A stretch of 64,000 bases of DNA from Candidatus Zixiibacteriota bacterium (GCA_020351995.1 CP070674.1:1261145-1325144), one strand, 5' to 3'; counted from the first letter of the stretch, positions 25,920 to 35,594 are shown. Notes: a model not told the origin generated them from the letters alone. Made by a program: numbers and translations.

Positions 25920-28187
25920 ATGACTCTGGAGCTATTTAAAACTCTATTATTTTTCTTAACCGGTGCCTTCCTGGTGTTTCTGGCAATTACCATTACCAGG
26001 GATAATTTCGCCAACCGGCTCAATCGCGTTACCGGCGCGATGCTCCTTTTTGCCGGACTTGGCCCGGTCTTTATAGCCCTGGGCAAGATGGTCGACCCCA
26101 TCACCACTTCCCCGGTCGCCTTCGAAGACACCACTCTCTACGCCCTGCACTATGCCTGGGAATTCTTCTTCCCGCTGCTGCTGTTGTTCTCATGGATCTT
26201 CCCCGTTGACCGTCTCAGCGGCTTCAGGCGTCCCAGACTGCGCTACATAATCTTCCTGCCGTATGTAATGCACCTCATTATCGTGCTGTTTTTTGACGAC
26301 CTGATTGATTTCTTCGGCAACCTGAGCATAGAGACCTCCGAGGAAGGTTTTGCCAGCATAGTAACTCAACCTTTTGCCAGGTTGATCTCGTGGCTTCACC
26401 TTCTGCTCAGTTTCGTGCGTTCCTACGATATCAACATCTTCGGCGCCATAAGTATTGTATACGTTATCACAGCCTCATACTTCCTCGAGACCGGCAGGAA
26501 GTTCGTAACCAACCCGAGGCTGATAACTCAGACAAAAGTGGTTCTGTGGGGTACCCGGGTCGGACTCGGGCTGCTGCTGATCGCCCATCTCGGCAGCACG
26601 GTTTTGCCGTACACGTTGCCTGAAACCCTGAAATCGGCCCTCATGATTCTGTCGGTGGCGGCCGCCGCCGGACTGTTGATCTTCGCCACTATCCGCTATC
26701 AGTTTCTGGATGTCCGACTGATCTTCCGGCAGTCATTTATCTATTCGATCACCTCGGCCATACTAGTAGGTCTCTATATTATCATTGTCATAAAGTCGAA
26801 ACAACTCCTGGAACCGGTATTTGGCGAACAGGCTGAGATTGTCAGTTACGCCTTCATCATTCTTGTCTTGCTGTTCTTCCAGCCCATCAATCACTGGGTT
26901 GACGAGTTTATACGGTCCCTGTTCATCCGTACCCGTACCGACCACCGCAATGTATTAGAGCGTTTTTCGCGGCAGGTTATCTCACTGTTTGACCCGTCCA
27001 AGTTGCGCAACATCATCAACGAGACACTCAAAACCACTCTTCTGGTCGAGAAAGTGTTCTTCGTGCTATATGACGATAAGGTCAAGGAATACGCCCTGCT
27101 GATCAGCGAAGACAATGCGCGTCGCGTCGTGATCTCCCGCAGTGACCTGATGCTAAGAGGCATTAACCTGCTCGATACCCCGACGTATTTCTACTCCCTT
27201 GCCGACTACCGGGAGGGCTCCAATCTCGCCGGCTTGCTCGAAGAAAGGTTGGTGAAATTGATTCTTCCCATGAAAGACGCCGACCACCTGCTGGGGTTTG
27301 TCGCCCTTACCGACAAGGCAGCCGGATACTCCTACTCGTCCGAGGACCTGAATCTGCTGGGCGTCCTCTCGAATCAGATGGTAACAGCACTGATCAACGC
27401 CCGGCTGTATGTAGAATCGCTCGAGAGAATCCGCCTGCAGGAAGAGGTCACCATGGCCAGGCAGATTCAGCTCGACCTGTTGCCATCAAAGCCGCCGGAG
27501 CTGGTCTGCGCGAAGATCTCAGCCCATTCAACCCCTTCCCGCACGGTTGGAGGAGACTTTTTTGATTTTCTCACCATCGATAACAACCGAGTGGGTATCG
27601 TTATCGCGGACGCATCGGGTAAAGGAATGCCCGCCGCGCTGATGATCGCCCAGACCCAGGCCATCCTGAGAAGCGAGGTGTGCAACGGCAACCCCATTGA
27701 TATTGTGCTGAAGAATATGAACCAGCTCATTGCTGATTCATCGTCGGCCGAGAAATACGTGACTCTTTTCTACGGCGAATTCGACACCGTCAGCGGCCGC
27801 TTCTGCTACTCCAATGCGGGACATAATTATCCCATTCTCGCCCGGGCCAATGGCAGCCTGGAGCTCCTCACCGCCGGCGGTCCGGTCATCGGTGCTCTGC
27901 CCCAGATGGTTTATCAGTCGGCCACTGTTCAACTTGAAAAGGATGACGTTTTGTTCTTCTTCACCGACGGACTGTCCGAGGCCATGAACGAAATCGAAGA
28001 AGAGTATACCGAAGAGAGAGTCAGGCGATATGTCCAGGATCATCGCTCCGAAGAACCTCAGGCGTTGATTGATATGATCCTCAAAGATATGCGTGATTTC
28101 GATCCGACCTATCCGCCGCGCGATGATACGACAATCGTAGCTCTCAAGATACACAACGGATTCAAGGTTTATGATGGACAAGCATAA
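25920..28187 (+). CDS. Membrane sensor with GAF-like and SpoIIE/RsbU-type PP2C phosphatase domains
   Basis: The 755-residue protein opens with seven or eight membrane segments (about residues 1-310), then a GAF-like region (about 340-500), a short coiled coil (EEVTMARQIQLDLLP) and a PP2C/SpoIIE domain (about 525-745). Metal-binding signatures are TVGGDFFDFL, DASGKGMPAAL, FCYSNAGHNYP and FTDGLSEAMN. It would dephosphorylate the STAS protein in response to a membrane signal and completes the partner switch. It overlaps the Nudix gene by 17 bp. Confidence 0.92.
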   Translation: MTLELFKTLLFFLTGAFLVFLAITITRDNFANRLNRVTGAMLLFAGLGPVFIALGKMVDPITTSPVAFEDTTLYALHYAWEFFFPLLLLFSWIFPVDRLSGFRRPRLRYIIFLPYVMHLIIVLFFDDLIDFFGNLSIETSEEGFASIVTQPFARLISWLHLLLSFVRSYDINIFGAISIVYVITASYFLETGRKFVTNPRLITQTKVVLWGTRVGLGLLLIAHLGSTVLPYTLPETLKSALMILSVAAAAGLLIFATIRYQFLDVRLIFRQSFIYSITSAILVGLYIIIVIKSKQLLEPVFGEQAEIVSYAFIILVLLFFQPINHWVDEFIRSLFIRTRTDHRNVLERFSRQVISLFDPSKLRNIINETLKTTLLVEKVFFVLYDDKVKEYALLISEDNARRVVISRSDLMLRGINLLDTPTYFYSLADYREGSNLAGLLEERLVKLILPMKDADHLLGFVALTDKAAGYSYSSEDLNLLGVLSNQMVTALINARLYVESLERIRLQEEVTMARQIQLDLLPSKPPELVCAKISAHSTPSRTVGGDFFDFLTIDNNRVGIVIADASGKGMPAALMIAQTQAILRSEVCNGNPIDIVLKNMNQLIADSSSAEKYVTLFYGEFDTVSGRFCYSNAGHNYPILARANGSLELLTAGGPVIGALPQMVYQSATVQLEKDDVLFFFTDGLSEAMNEIEEEYTEERVRRYVQDHRSEEPQALIDMILKDMRDFDPTYPPRDDTTIVALKIHNGFKVYDGQA

Positions 28188-28737
28188 GAACTTTGACGCC
28201 GACGCCCTGTTCAAACGCAAAGATCAGATGAGCGGCTACAGATTTTGCCCGCTGTGCGGTTCCAATTTGAACAGGGAAAAATTCGACGGAAGACCGCGAA
28301 TGGTCTGCACCGACGCCAATTGTGATTTCGTTTTTTATCAGAATCCGATCCCGGCCGCGGGAGCTATTATAGTAAAAGACGACAGCGTCCTCTTGGTAAA
28401 GAGGGCCCACCCTCCGAAAGTGAACTGGTGGTGTATACCCGCCGGGTTCATGGAATGGAGCGAACATCCGACAGATACTGCCATACGTGAGGTCGAAGAA
28501 GAAACCGGGTTGAAAATAAAGCTGACGTCGTTCTTCGAAGTATATTCAGGGCAGGATGACCCCCGAAACAATGCTGTGTTGATGCTTTATCTGGCCGATA
28601 TTGTCGGGGGGAAAATGCGCGCTTCCGATGACGCTCTGGAGGTAAGATATTTCAAGTTCGACGATCTCCCCGAAAAGATCGCCTTTATTTCACATCGGCA
28701 GGCTCTCGCGGACTATGTAGCACGCTACCGCAAGTAA
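28171..28737 (+). CDS. Nudix hydrolase with N-terminal zinc ribbon
   Basis: The 188-residue protein has a zinc ribbon (CPLCGSNL ... CTDANC) and a complete Nudix box, with G at the start of GFMEWSEHPTDT and the catalytic REVEEETGL. The zinc ribbon resembles NADH pyrophosphatase (NudC)-like proteins, but the fold is shorter and the substrate cannot be fixed. It overlaps the phosphatase gene and ends three bases before the next kinase gene. Confidence 0.9.
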   Translation: MMDKHKNFDADALFKRKDQMSGYRFCPLCGSNLNREKFDGRPRMVCTDANCDFVFYQNPIPAAGAIIVKDDSVLLVKRAHPPKVNWWCIPAGFMEWSEHPTDTAIREVEEETGLKIKLTSFFEVYSGQDDPRNNAVLMLYLADIVGGKMRASDDALEVRYFKFDDLPEKIAFISHRQALADYVARYRK

Positions 28738-28740
28738 GCC

Positions 28741-30189
28741 ATGAAATCGTCTTTCGGAAAGAAACTATTCAGATTCTTCTTGCTTTTCGCACTCTTGCCA
28801 TCAATCATCCTCGCCCTGGCCGGTTATTATATCGCATCACAGGAAAGTCCCGGGGCACGCGGCCCTGAGCCGCGCGGAATCCCCCAACTCGCTGAATACT
28901 ATAACAACTACCTTTTCGGCAAAATCGAAACGAGCATGAGAACCTGGAGTGTCTATCGTGATTCCGATCCGGGGACAATCGACTTTCTTATTTCATTTCG
29001 CGGAGACACTCACACTATTATCGGAACAAGCCTTGACCTGCCCGCAGGGGCCGTAACGCTGATAGCCCAGGCAATCCAATCGAAACCGCGCGGGTTCATA
29101 CGCCTGGACACAACCTACTACCAGTACGCAACGTTCCCGGACAGCAACAAGGCAACCCTTGTCGGCGGCCTGGTACATGGCCCGGCATACGTAGAGTTGA
29201 CAGAGTACATTCAGACGGACATCGGTGCCGCCTCTTCGCGGAAAGAACTCATTTCGAACTACCTGCTCTTTTTAGCCGTCCTTTTTATTGCTCTGGCGGG
29301 GTTGACGGCGATTCTGGCGTATCATTTCTCGGCACGAATATCGAAGAACCTTGCCTCACCCCTCACCAGCTTGAGTGAGGCCTCGAAAAGAATCGCCGAC
29401 GGTGACTTCGAGCAGCGCGTTGATGTCAGTGGCTTCGGCGAAATAAAGACCCTCATAGAAAATTTCAACCGGATGGCCCAACAGCTCCGTGTCACCACCT
29501 CCCGTCTGGCCCAGACAGAGCGCGTCGCCGCCTGGCGAAATGTCGCCCGGCGGTTCGCCCACGAACTCAAAAACCCGCTTCAGCCGATTCTGGTATCCGT
29601 CTTTCGGCTCGAAAACGCCCTCAAGAATACCGACCAGTACGAGGTCGTCCGCCAGCCTCTGCAGGCGGCAACCGAAGAACTGAAACACCTGACAGAGCTC
29701 GCGGAAAGATTCTCTCAACTGGCAAAACTGCCCGAGCCGAAAATAGAATCAGTCAATCTCAACGAATTTCTGAGTTCGATAGCTGGCCTGTATTCCGACC
29801 GGTTGGCGCCTTACAAGTTCGCCCTCAAAGTTCCCGGTGAAACCGTAACCGCCGATATCGACATCACTTATTTCAGAGAGGCGATTCACAACCTGCTGCA
29901 GAACGCTATCGAGGCTTGCGATGAAGGTGGCCGGATAGAGCTTACCCTCCGTCGTGAAAATGCCGCTGCCGTCATCGAAATCAAAGACAACGGGCGCGGA
30001 ATGAGCCACGACGTGGTTGCTTCCGCCCGGATCCCCTATTTCACCACCAAGACTGGCGGAAGCGGCATTGGCCTGGCGGTCGTGGATAAAGTCGTAAGCG
30101 AGATCAATGGAAGCATACTCATTGATAGTGCCGTGGGGCAGGGGACATCGATAACCATCAGCATCCCTGCGAGGTCGCCCGGTGAGTAA
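28741..30189 (+). CDS. NtrY-like membrane histidine kinase
   Basis: The 482-residue kinase has two membrane segments (about 11-29 and 172-193) around a periplasmic sensing region. A HAMP domain follows (about 195-245), then the phosphoacceptor helix with His in RRFAHELKNPLQP. The ATPase domain has N-box NLLQNAIEACDEG, G1 DNGRGMS and G2 GGSGIGLAVV. It overlaps the response regulator gene by eight bases, so the pair is cognate. Confidence 0.93.
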   Translation: MKSSFGKKLFRFFLLFALLPSIILALAGYYIASQESPGARGPEPRGIPQLAEYYNNYLFGKIETSMRTWSVYRDSDPGTIDFLISFRGDTHTIIGTSLDLPAGAVTLIAQAIQSKPRGFIRLDTTYYQYATFPDSNKATLVGGLVHGPAYVELTEYIQTDIGAASSRKELISNYLLFLAVLFIALAGLTAILAYHFSARISKNLASPLTSLSEASKRIADGDFEQRVDVSGFGEIKTLIENFNRMAQQLRVTTSRLAQTERVAAWRNVARRFAHELKNPLQPILVSVFRLENALKNTDQYEVVRQPLQAATEELKHLTELAERFSQLAKLPEPKIESVNLNEFLSSIAGLYSDRLAPYKFALKVPGETVTADIDITYFREAIHNLLQNAIEACDEGGRIELTLRRENAAAVIEIKDNGRGMSHDVVASARIPYFTTKTGGSGIGLAVVDKVVSEINGSILIDSAVGQGTSITISIPARSPGE

Positions 30190-31522
30190 CCGAATACTGA
30201 TTGTAGATGACGAGCCGAATATTGTCCTTTCGTTTTCTTCATTGCTCCAAGACAGCGGTTATCCGACCGACTCAGCCGGTTCGTTCGACGAAGCTGTTCG
30301 GAAACTGCGCGCGGGTGAGATAAGCCTGGTGCTTCTTGACCTGAACCTGCCCGACCGGTCCGGCATTGAATTTCTCAAGCTATTAAAAGAGGAACCGTCT
30401 CCCCCACTGGTGCTGGTGATTTCCGGCCAGTCGGAAATCTCGACAGCTCTCGAGGCCGTTAAGTCGGGAGCCCTCGACTACCTTGAAAAGCCGGTTCCTC
30501 CTGAAAAACTGCTCGCAAGTGTCAGGACCGCTCTGATGCTAAGGGATGCGAACCGTCAGCGGAGCCTTCTGGTGGATGATCTGGACACTCAATCGCGATT
30601 AGTGGGTTCATCCCGGGCCATGAAGACTCTCTTAAGGTCAATCGAGAAAGTGGCTCCATCGGATGCCACCGTGCTCATAACCGGTGCCAACGGTACCGGT
30701 AAAGAGCTGGTCGCGACCAGGATTTATTTGCAGAGCAACCGGCGGGATAAACCGTTCATCAAAGTGAATTGCCCGGGGATACCGGAAACACTTTTCGAAT
30801 CCGAACTATTCGGCCATAAGCGAGGCGCTTTTACCGGGGCTGTCAAAGACTACCCGGGGAAATTCATCCTGGCCGATAGCGGCACGATATTCCTCGACGA
30901 GATCGGCGACCTACCAATCGAATGCCAGGCTAAGTTGCTACGCGTGCTGGAAACGGGGGAAGTAGAAACGCTGGGCGCCGTCGACCGAACCCATGTCAAT
31001 GTCCGCGTGATATGCGCCAGCAACAGAGAACTTCTCGGGCTGGTGGATGAAGGGAAATTTCGCGAAGATCTGTACTATCGCGTTTCCGTGCTCGTGGTAA
31101 ACGTCCCTCCTCTCAGGCACAGACCCGACGACATTCCACTTCTGGTGGGAGAATTTCTCAGAAGGTTTGACCCTGCCGGTGTTACCAGGTTAGCTCCCGA
31201 GGCGATGGAAGTACTCACGGCATACGATTATCCGGGGAATGTTCGACAGCTTAAAAATATCGTGGAAAGGCTAACTATTCTCCATCCCGAGACTACTATC
31301 GGTTCAAGCGAAGTGGCCATTCAACTAGCCCAAGGAGCGCCGTCAGTTCCTGAAGCAGGTTCAAAGGCGCTTTCCGAGAGACTGCGGCAATATGAAAAAG
31401 AGATAATCAGGCAGGTTCTCGTTGAGCATGCCGGCAATATCGCGGCCGCGGCTCGCAGTCTGAAGATGGATCGAGGCAACCTGTCGCGTAAGATAAGGGA
31501 ACTGGGGCTCAAGGACGAGTGA
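30182..31522 (+). CDS. Sigma54-dependent response regulator, NtrC family
   Basis: A 446-residue protein from GTG 30182. The receiver domain (about 1-120) has its phosphoacceptor Asp in LLDLNLP. The AAA+ domain has Walker A GANGTGKE, the sigma54-contacting GAFTGA loop and Walker B IFLDEIGDLP. A Fis-type helix-turn-helix ends the protein (NIAAAARSLKMDRGNLSRKI). It activates sigma54 promoters when phosphorylated by the upstream kinase. Its targets are unknown; neighbouring envelope genes are candidates. Confidence 0.95.
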   Translation: MSNRILIVDDEPNIVLSFSSLLQDSGYPTDSAGSFDEAVRKLRAGEISLVLLDLNLPDRSGIEFLKLLKEEPSPPLVLVISGQSEISTALEAVKSGALDYLEKPVPPEKLLASVRTALMLRDANRQRSLLVDDLDTQSRLVGSSRAMKTLLRSIEKVAPSDATVLITGANGTGKELVATRIYLQSNRRDKPFIKVNCPGIPETLFESELFGHKRGAFTGAVKDYPGKFILADSGTIFLDEIGDLPIECQAKLLRVLETGEVETLGAVDRTHVNVRVICASNRELLGLVDEGKFREDLYYRVSVLVVNVPPLRHRPDDIPLLVGEFLRRFDPAGVTRLAPEAMEVLTAYDYPGNVRQLKNIVERLTILHPETTIGSSEVAIQLAQGAPSVPEAGSKALSERLRQYEKEIIRQVLVEHAGNIAAAARSLKMDRGNLSRKIRELGLKDE

Positions 31523-31533
31523 ATCAGAATCGT

Positions 31534-31563
31534 GCTGGGCCGTGTATTTTTGACACGCCCAGC
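31534..31563 (+). terminator. Stem-loop after the response regulator gene
   Basis: GCTGGGC-C-GTGT pairs with ACAC-GCCCAGC (11 bp, one bulged base) around an ATTTTTG loop, 12 bp after the stop. No T tract follows, so it may be a processing or stability element rather than an intrinsic terminator. Confidence 0.4.
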
Positions 31564-31652
31564 TGCTAGATGATTTAGTAACCTGTTGAAATTTCATAAC
31601 TTGACTTATTGGCACAGCATATGTTTTATAATCTTGAAAAACGGAGGATTCT

Positions 31653-33395
31653 ATGACTGCGAAAAGCTGTGTCACCACCCTTGCGGTTGCTGTCAGCCTG
31701 CTATTTGCCGGCAGCTCGCTCGCTATTGAATACGAAGATTACAAAGCCAACCGTCTCGAAACCGAGTACTTCGAGATCGCTTATAGCAAGAGTCAGATTC
31801 AATTTTCAACGTTTGAAGACGGTGATATTATTACGAGAACTTATCCCAAGGGTTCTCTGTCGAAAAAGAACGGAAGCCTATATATCGATGGCGATCTTCT
31901 CTTCGACGAAACGGGATTGTTGCTGAACGGCCAGCGATACTACTACGACAGCATCTATAGTACCGCCATCTCAGAGGCCGAAAGAACCGTCAGCATCACG
32001 TTCTATACCAGAAAGCCGTCGGCCACTAAAACTTCCAGGTTCAAAAGGGGAAACATGGTGGCAGTCGGTGAAACCGTCACCGTTGGGAAGGATGATTTTG
32101 TTCGCGGTATGATACTCGCTGTCGGTTCCGACATAGAAGTCTATGGCGAGGTCAACCGCGACATCATCGCCATTCTCGGCGAAGTATATGTGGGTCCGGA
32201 AGCAGTCGCCCGGGGAGATGTCGCGGCTGTCGACGGAAGTGTCGAAGTAGCTGACGACGCCTCGATTTACGGCGAAATCTACGACGTCACCAAACGAAGA
32301 ATCAGGCTGCGATATCGCTTCGTGCGCGACCTGACCGACTGGGATTTTCTCGACAAGATTACCTACGATCGGGTGGATGGTCTTAGTCTCTATGCGGGTG
32401 TGGCCTACCGGGACTCGGATTCCTTGTTGCCCTCCTTTTCAGTAAGGGCAGGCTACGGGTTCAATTCAGAAAGATGGCGCTACCACATCGGGATCGAGCA
32501 GACTTTAATCCGACAGCCTTCGATAGTGGTCGGGGCGGGTTTCCAGCGTCGCCTGGTCAGCGAATACGAGTGGCTGATCGGTGACGCGGAAAATACCACC
32601 TTCGCCTTATTGGCCACCGAGGATTTCAGGGACTATTATGAGGCCGAGGGCGGATATCTTTGCGCTCGAACCAGACCAATCGAGAATCTGACAGTCGAGG
32701 CGGGTTATCGACTGGAGGAAACCCATTGGCTCGAGGCCAGACGGCACCTGTGGTCACTGTTTGGCGGCAATAAGCTGTTTCCGAAGAATTTCAACACTGT
32801 CGAGGATAGATTCCGTGCCGTGGGTGTCGCCGAGTTGGACACTACACAAAACGGCACGCTGTACGCGCGGACGGCTTACGACACTCGCGACGAAGATGAT
32901 CCTTTCGATCGAACGGCATGGTTCGCCACCTTAGACTTTGAATGGTCCAGCAACGGCTTGAACTCAGATTTCGACTACCGTCGATATGTTCTGGCGGTAA
33001 GGCGATACCAGAAAGTCCACCGGCGTGCTACGGTAATCGTTCGAGCAATGTTCGGCGGCAGTGACGGCTATCTTCCCATGTACAAAAGATTCTTCTTAGG
33101 CGGCCTGGGAACTCTACAGGGTTACGATCACAAGGAATTCATGGGAACCCGTTTCTGGATGACCAATGCTGAGTACCGGATACAGTTCCCGAAGGTGGAA
33201 TCAGCCGTATCTTTGTTCTGGGATGCCGGGCAGATCGCCAACGACCGCAAACTTGATAGTTCGGTCGAGATCAAACACGATCTCGGCATTGCCCTGTATT
33301 TTGAGGATGATTTCAGGATAAGTCTGGCCAAACGGCTCGACCGCTCATTTGATGATAATCCGATTTTCTATGTGCGACTCGACCACGTATTCTGA
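31653..33395 (+). CDS. Outer-membrane beta-barrel with bactofilin-like N-terminal region
   Basis: The 580-residue protein has a signal peptide (VTTLAVAVSLLFAGSSLA). A beta-helical segment (about 135-215) carries the alternating pattern of polymer-forming bactofilins (VYGEVNRDIIAILGEVYVG). A C-terminal barrel (about 220-580) includes the BamA/surface-antigen-like motif FLGGLGTLQGYDHKEF and ends in an aromatic residue (LDHVF). It may insert in the outer membrane with a periplasmic scaffold. CGGAGG stands 8 bp before the ATG. The substrate or cargo is unknown. Confidence 0.83.
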   Translation: MTAKSCVTTLAVAVSLLFAGSSLAIEYEDYKANRLETEYFEIAYSKSQIQFSTFEDGDIITRTYPKGSLSKKNGSLYIDGDLLFDETGLLLNGQRYYYDSIYSTAISEAERTVSITFYTRKPSATKTSRFKRGNMVAVGETVTVGKDDFVRGMILAVGSDIEVYGEVNRDIIAILGEVYVGPEAVARGDVAAVDGSVEVADDASIYGEIYDVTKRRIRLRYRFVRDLTDWDFLDKITYDRVDGLSLYAGVAYRDSDSLLPSFSVRAGYGFNSERWRYHIGIEQTLIRQPSIVVGAGFQRRLVSEYEWLIGDAENTTFALLATEDFRDYYEAEGGYLCARTRPIENLTVEAGYRLEETHWLEARRHLWSLFGGNKLFPKNFNTVEDRFRAVGVAELDTTQNGTLYARTAYDTRDEDDPFDRTAWFATLDFEWSSNGLNSDFDYRRYVLAVRRYQKVHRRATVIVRAMFGGSDGYLPMYKRFFLGGLGTLQGYDHKEFMGTRFWMTNAEYRIQFPKVESAVSLFWDAGQIANDRKLDSSVEIKHDLGIALYFEDDFRISLAKRLDRSFDDNPIFYVRLDHVF

Positions 33396-33422
33396 TATTG
33401 CCCGGGGGCGGCAGCTACTGTC

Positions 33423-34058
33423 ATGAAGAAGATTAATCTCCTGATGGTTGCCGCGCTGTCTCTCGTGATTGCTCCGGGAGCGCTCGCGGCGAACGATGGC
33501 GAGCAGATTGATTTCGATATCTACACCCAGGATGGTTTCGTGACCGTGTGGGTGGACATGTCATCTCTTATTACCTCCAAACGCGTAAATCAGATGGAAG
33601 ACGGAATAGATATTGCCGTTGAATACCGCCTTTCCCTGTTGCGACCCAGGAAGCTATGGGGAGCGGAAAAACTCGCCGAATCCAAAGGAGTTTTTCAGGT
33701 AGGATTTCGCGTCATTACCGAGAACTTCTTCGTATCTAACCTCTCGTCCGATAGCTCTTCGAGTAAGCACTTTTTGTCGCTGGCGCAGTTTCACAAATTC
33801 CTGGCCGATTCCATGTCCCTGAAACTGGCCGAAATCGACTCTTTAGCCGGTGATAAACGATACTACATTGAGCTTACTCTGACCTGTGTCTCACTGACGG
33901 CCTTTAATATCGCCGATACCGACGAAAGCCCGGAAGACGACAAATCGGCAGTTAAATGGCTTTTCAAAGAGTTCCTCAACCTGACCAATTTCGGCCGGCA
34001 GGACTATAAGGTTGAGTCCCGCCTGTTTTCCCTTCGGGAACTTTCGGCTGGCCGCTGA
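33423..34058 (+). CDS. DUF4390-like exported protein
   Basis: The 211-residue product has a signal peptide (LLMVAALSLVIAPGALA). Its mature region has the DUF4390 pattern of a short strand plus IAVEYRLSLLRPRKLWG and a long helix. It sits 27 bp after the barrel gene, so the two are probably co-transcribed. DUF4390 proteins are often found near NtrY/NtrX genes, as here, but their role is not known. Confidence 0.75.
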   Translation: MKKINLLMVAALSLVIAPGALAANDGEQIDFDIYTQDGFVTVWVDMSSLITSKRVNQMEDGIDIAVEYRLSLLRPRKLWGAEKLAESKGVFQVGFRVITENFFVSNLSSDSSSSKHFLSLAQFHKFLADSMSLKLAEIDSLAGDKRYYIELTLTCVSLTAFNIADTDESPEDDKSAVKWLFKEFLNLTNFGRQDYKVESRLFSLRELSAGR

Positions 34059-34161
34059 TTCAGCCGTTTCAAACCCCGGCGCCTATCAATCTTGCCGTTA
34101 ATTCCCCGCTCCTTTTTTCCGATAATAAAGGTAAGCATTTAGGGCAATGTGACTTTCGACC

Positions 34162-35370
34162 ATGAAGAACGCAGCCAAGAAAAAACCCCGACCGCGCAAG
34201 AGTAGCGCCCCTCGAGAGGTCAAGCGGGTTAAGGCAAGGGCCGCCTCAACCGATACCGGGCTCGATGCCACGGTGATTGATGCTTCTCCCGTCGGCATCG
34301 TGGCAATAGGGCACTCCGGCCAGCTCACCAGAATAAACCCGGCCGCTCTCGAAGTTTTCGACATCAACCGGGACAGCATTCCCTCACTCGGTTCGAGCCG
34401 AAAAGCAGTTATGTTTCTCGATTTGCTGCCGGAAAGGGAACAGGCGCGGTGGCAGTATATGATTAACCTGGTGATGTCGACCAGAGACAGTTATTGCAAT
34501 GACCGTTTCTTCCACAATACCGGCTATGTCGAAAAAGTGCTCTCAGTGAGGATATCACCGGTAACCACCGGTCAGGATTCGGGCCCGGGACTGGTGATCA
34601 CCGTTGAGGATGTCACCAACAGCGTCCTGATGGAAAAATATCTGATCCTGTCAGAGAAGTTGGTCGCCAAGGGGGAACTGGCTACGTCGATAGCTCATGA
34701 ACTTAACACCCACCTTGACGCGGCCCTGCGCCACGCCGACCTGCTTCCCCTTCAGATCGAGCAAAACCAGTCCGACAAGGTCAAAACAAGTTGCGGCACG
34801 ATTTCCCAGAGCGTCTCCAAAATGAGACATTTTGTCGATAATCTGGTGGATTTCTCCAAGCCACAAACGGAATACATAAGCTACGATATCAAACACCTGA
34901 TCGAAGACCTGCTGTTCTCCCTGCGAATTCAGCCCAGGTTCAGACAAACCCATTTCACTATCGATCTTAGTTCCGACATTCCCAACCTCGATATCGATGT
35001 TGGACAGATTCAGCAAGTATTTACAAACGTGCTCAATAATGCCGCCGACGCGATTGAAGAAAGAGCCATCGAGCACCAGAAAGAGGGCTGTGAACTCAAA
35101 CGGGAGATCGAGATCCAGGCCTCTTATGACAGGATATCAGATACTGTCATGGTCGACATCAGCGATAATGGCGTTGGTATGCCCGAGGGAACAATCGAGC
35201 AGATCTTCGATATGTACTTCTCCACCAAAAAGAGCGGCCACGGGCTGGGACTGTATAACTGCCGTAAGATCGTCGAGCAACACAATGGGGATATCTCGGC
35301 CCAGTCAACCTACGGCGAGGGATCGACTTTCCGAATCACTCTCCCCCGTACTCAGCCTCACACCAACTAA
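34162..35370 (+). CDS. PAS-domain histidine kinase, soluble
   Basis: The 402-residue protein has a basic N-terminal tail (KKKPRPRKS) and a PAS domain (about 35-150). The phosphoacceptor His is in SIAHELNTHLDAALRH, and the ATPase domain has N-box NVLNNAADAIEE, G1 DNGVGMPEG and G2 KSGHGLGLYNC. No membrane segments are seen, so it senses a cytoplasmic signal. No response regulator is adjacent downstream; the NtrC-like protein upstream could be a partner. Confidence 0.92.
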   Translation: MKNAAKKKPRPRKSSAPREVKRVKARAASTDTGLDATVIDASPVGIVAIGHSGQLTRINPAALEVFDINRDSIPSLGSSRKAVMFLDLLPEREQARWQYMINLVMSTRDSYCNDRFFHNTGYVEKVLSVRISPVTTGQDSGPGLVITVEDVTNSVLMEKYLILSEKLVAKGELATSIAHELNTHLDAALRHADLLPLQIEQNQSDKVKTSCGTISQSVSKMRHFVDNLVDFSKPQTEYISYDIKHLIEDLLFSLRIQPRFRQTHFTIDLSSDIPNLDIDVGQIQQVFTNVLNNAADAIEERAIEHQKEGCELKREIEIQASYDRISDTVMVDISDNGVGMPEGTIEQIFDMYFSTKKSGHGLGLYNCRKIVEQHNGDISAQSTYGEGSTFRITLPRTQPHTN

Positions 35371-35396
35371 CTCTTGCCGGCAAAAATCCGCGAACG

Positions 35397-35424
35397 AAAA
35401 AGGCAGGCCACATGGCCTGCCTTT
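35397..35424. terminator. Bidirectional terminator: PAS kinase (+) and peptide cassette 7 (-)
   Basis: A perfect 8-bp stem GGCAGGCC/GGCCTGCC with loop ACAT is flanked by five A on the left (a T tract for minus-strand transcripts) and TTTACTT on the right. It closes the peptide array and the convergent kinase gene. Confidence 0.8.
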
Positions 35425-35460
35425 ACTTAACCGGAGGTCGTCAGACTAACTGCTGTGATC

Positions 35461-35532
35461 TTACCCTTCGGCCCCATAACGCGACGGGGCGATACGGGCC
35501 TCAAGCTGCTCGATTTTAAGTTTGTAATCCAT
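35461..35532 (-). CDS. Microprotein of the LEARIAPS family, copy 7
   Basis: A 23-residue peptide starting MDYKL, with core LEARIAPS at residues 10-17 and tail RYGAEG. It is the last unit of the array in transcription direction. Its leader lacks the clear Shine-Dalgarno sequence seen in most other copies (only TTTGGA 11 bp upstream), so translation may be weak. It has the shared promoter motif at 35595-35622 and its own terminator. No Cys is present, so disulfide or lanthionine chemistry is excluded. Confidence 0.75.
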   Translation of the reverse strand: MDYKLKIEQLEARIAPSRYGAEG

Positions 35533-35594
35533 TTTGTATTTCCAAATTTGTGAGTCTCATCATATTTTCAAAGAGCTTCTCCGTTCTCACTTCC

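Noticed and set aside
31605-31635. Possible sigma54 promoter (TGGCAC) before the barrel gene
   Set aside because: The -24 part fits, but the -12 part lacks GC at the required distance. A TTGACT/TATAAT pair nearby has a 20-bp spacing, also poor, so no call was made.
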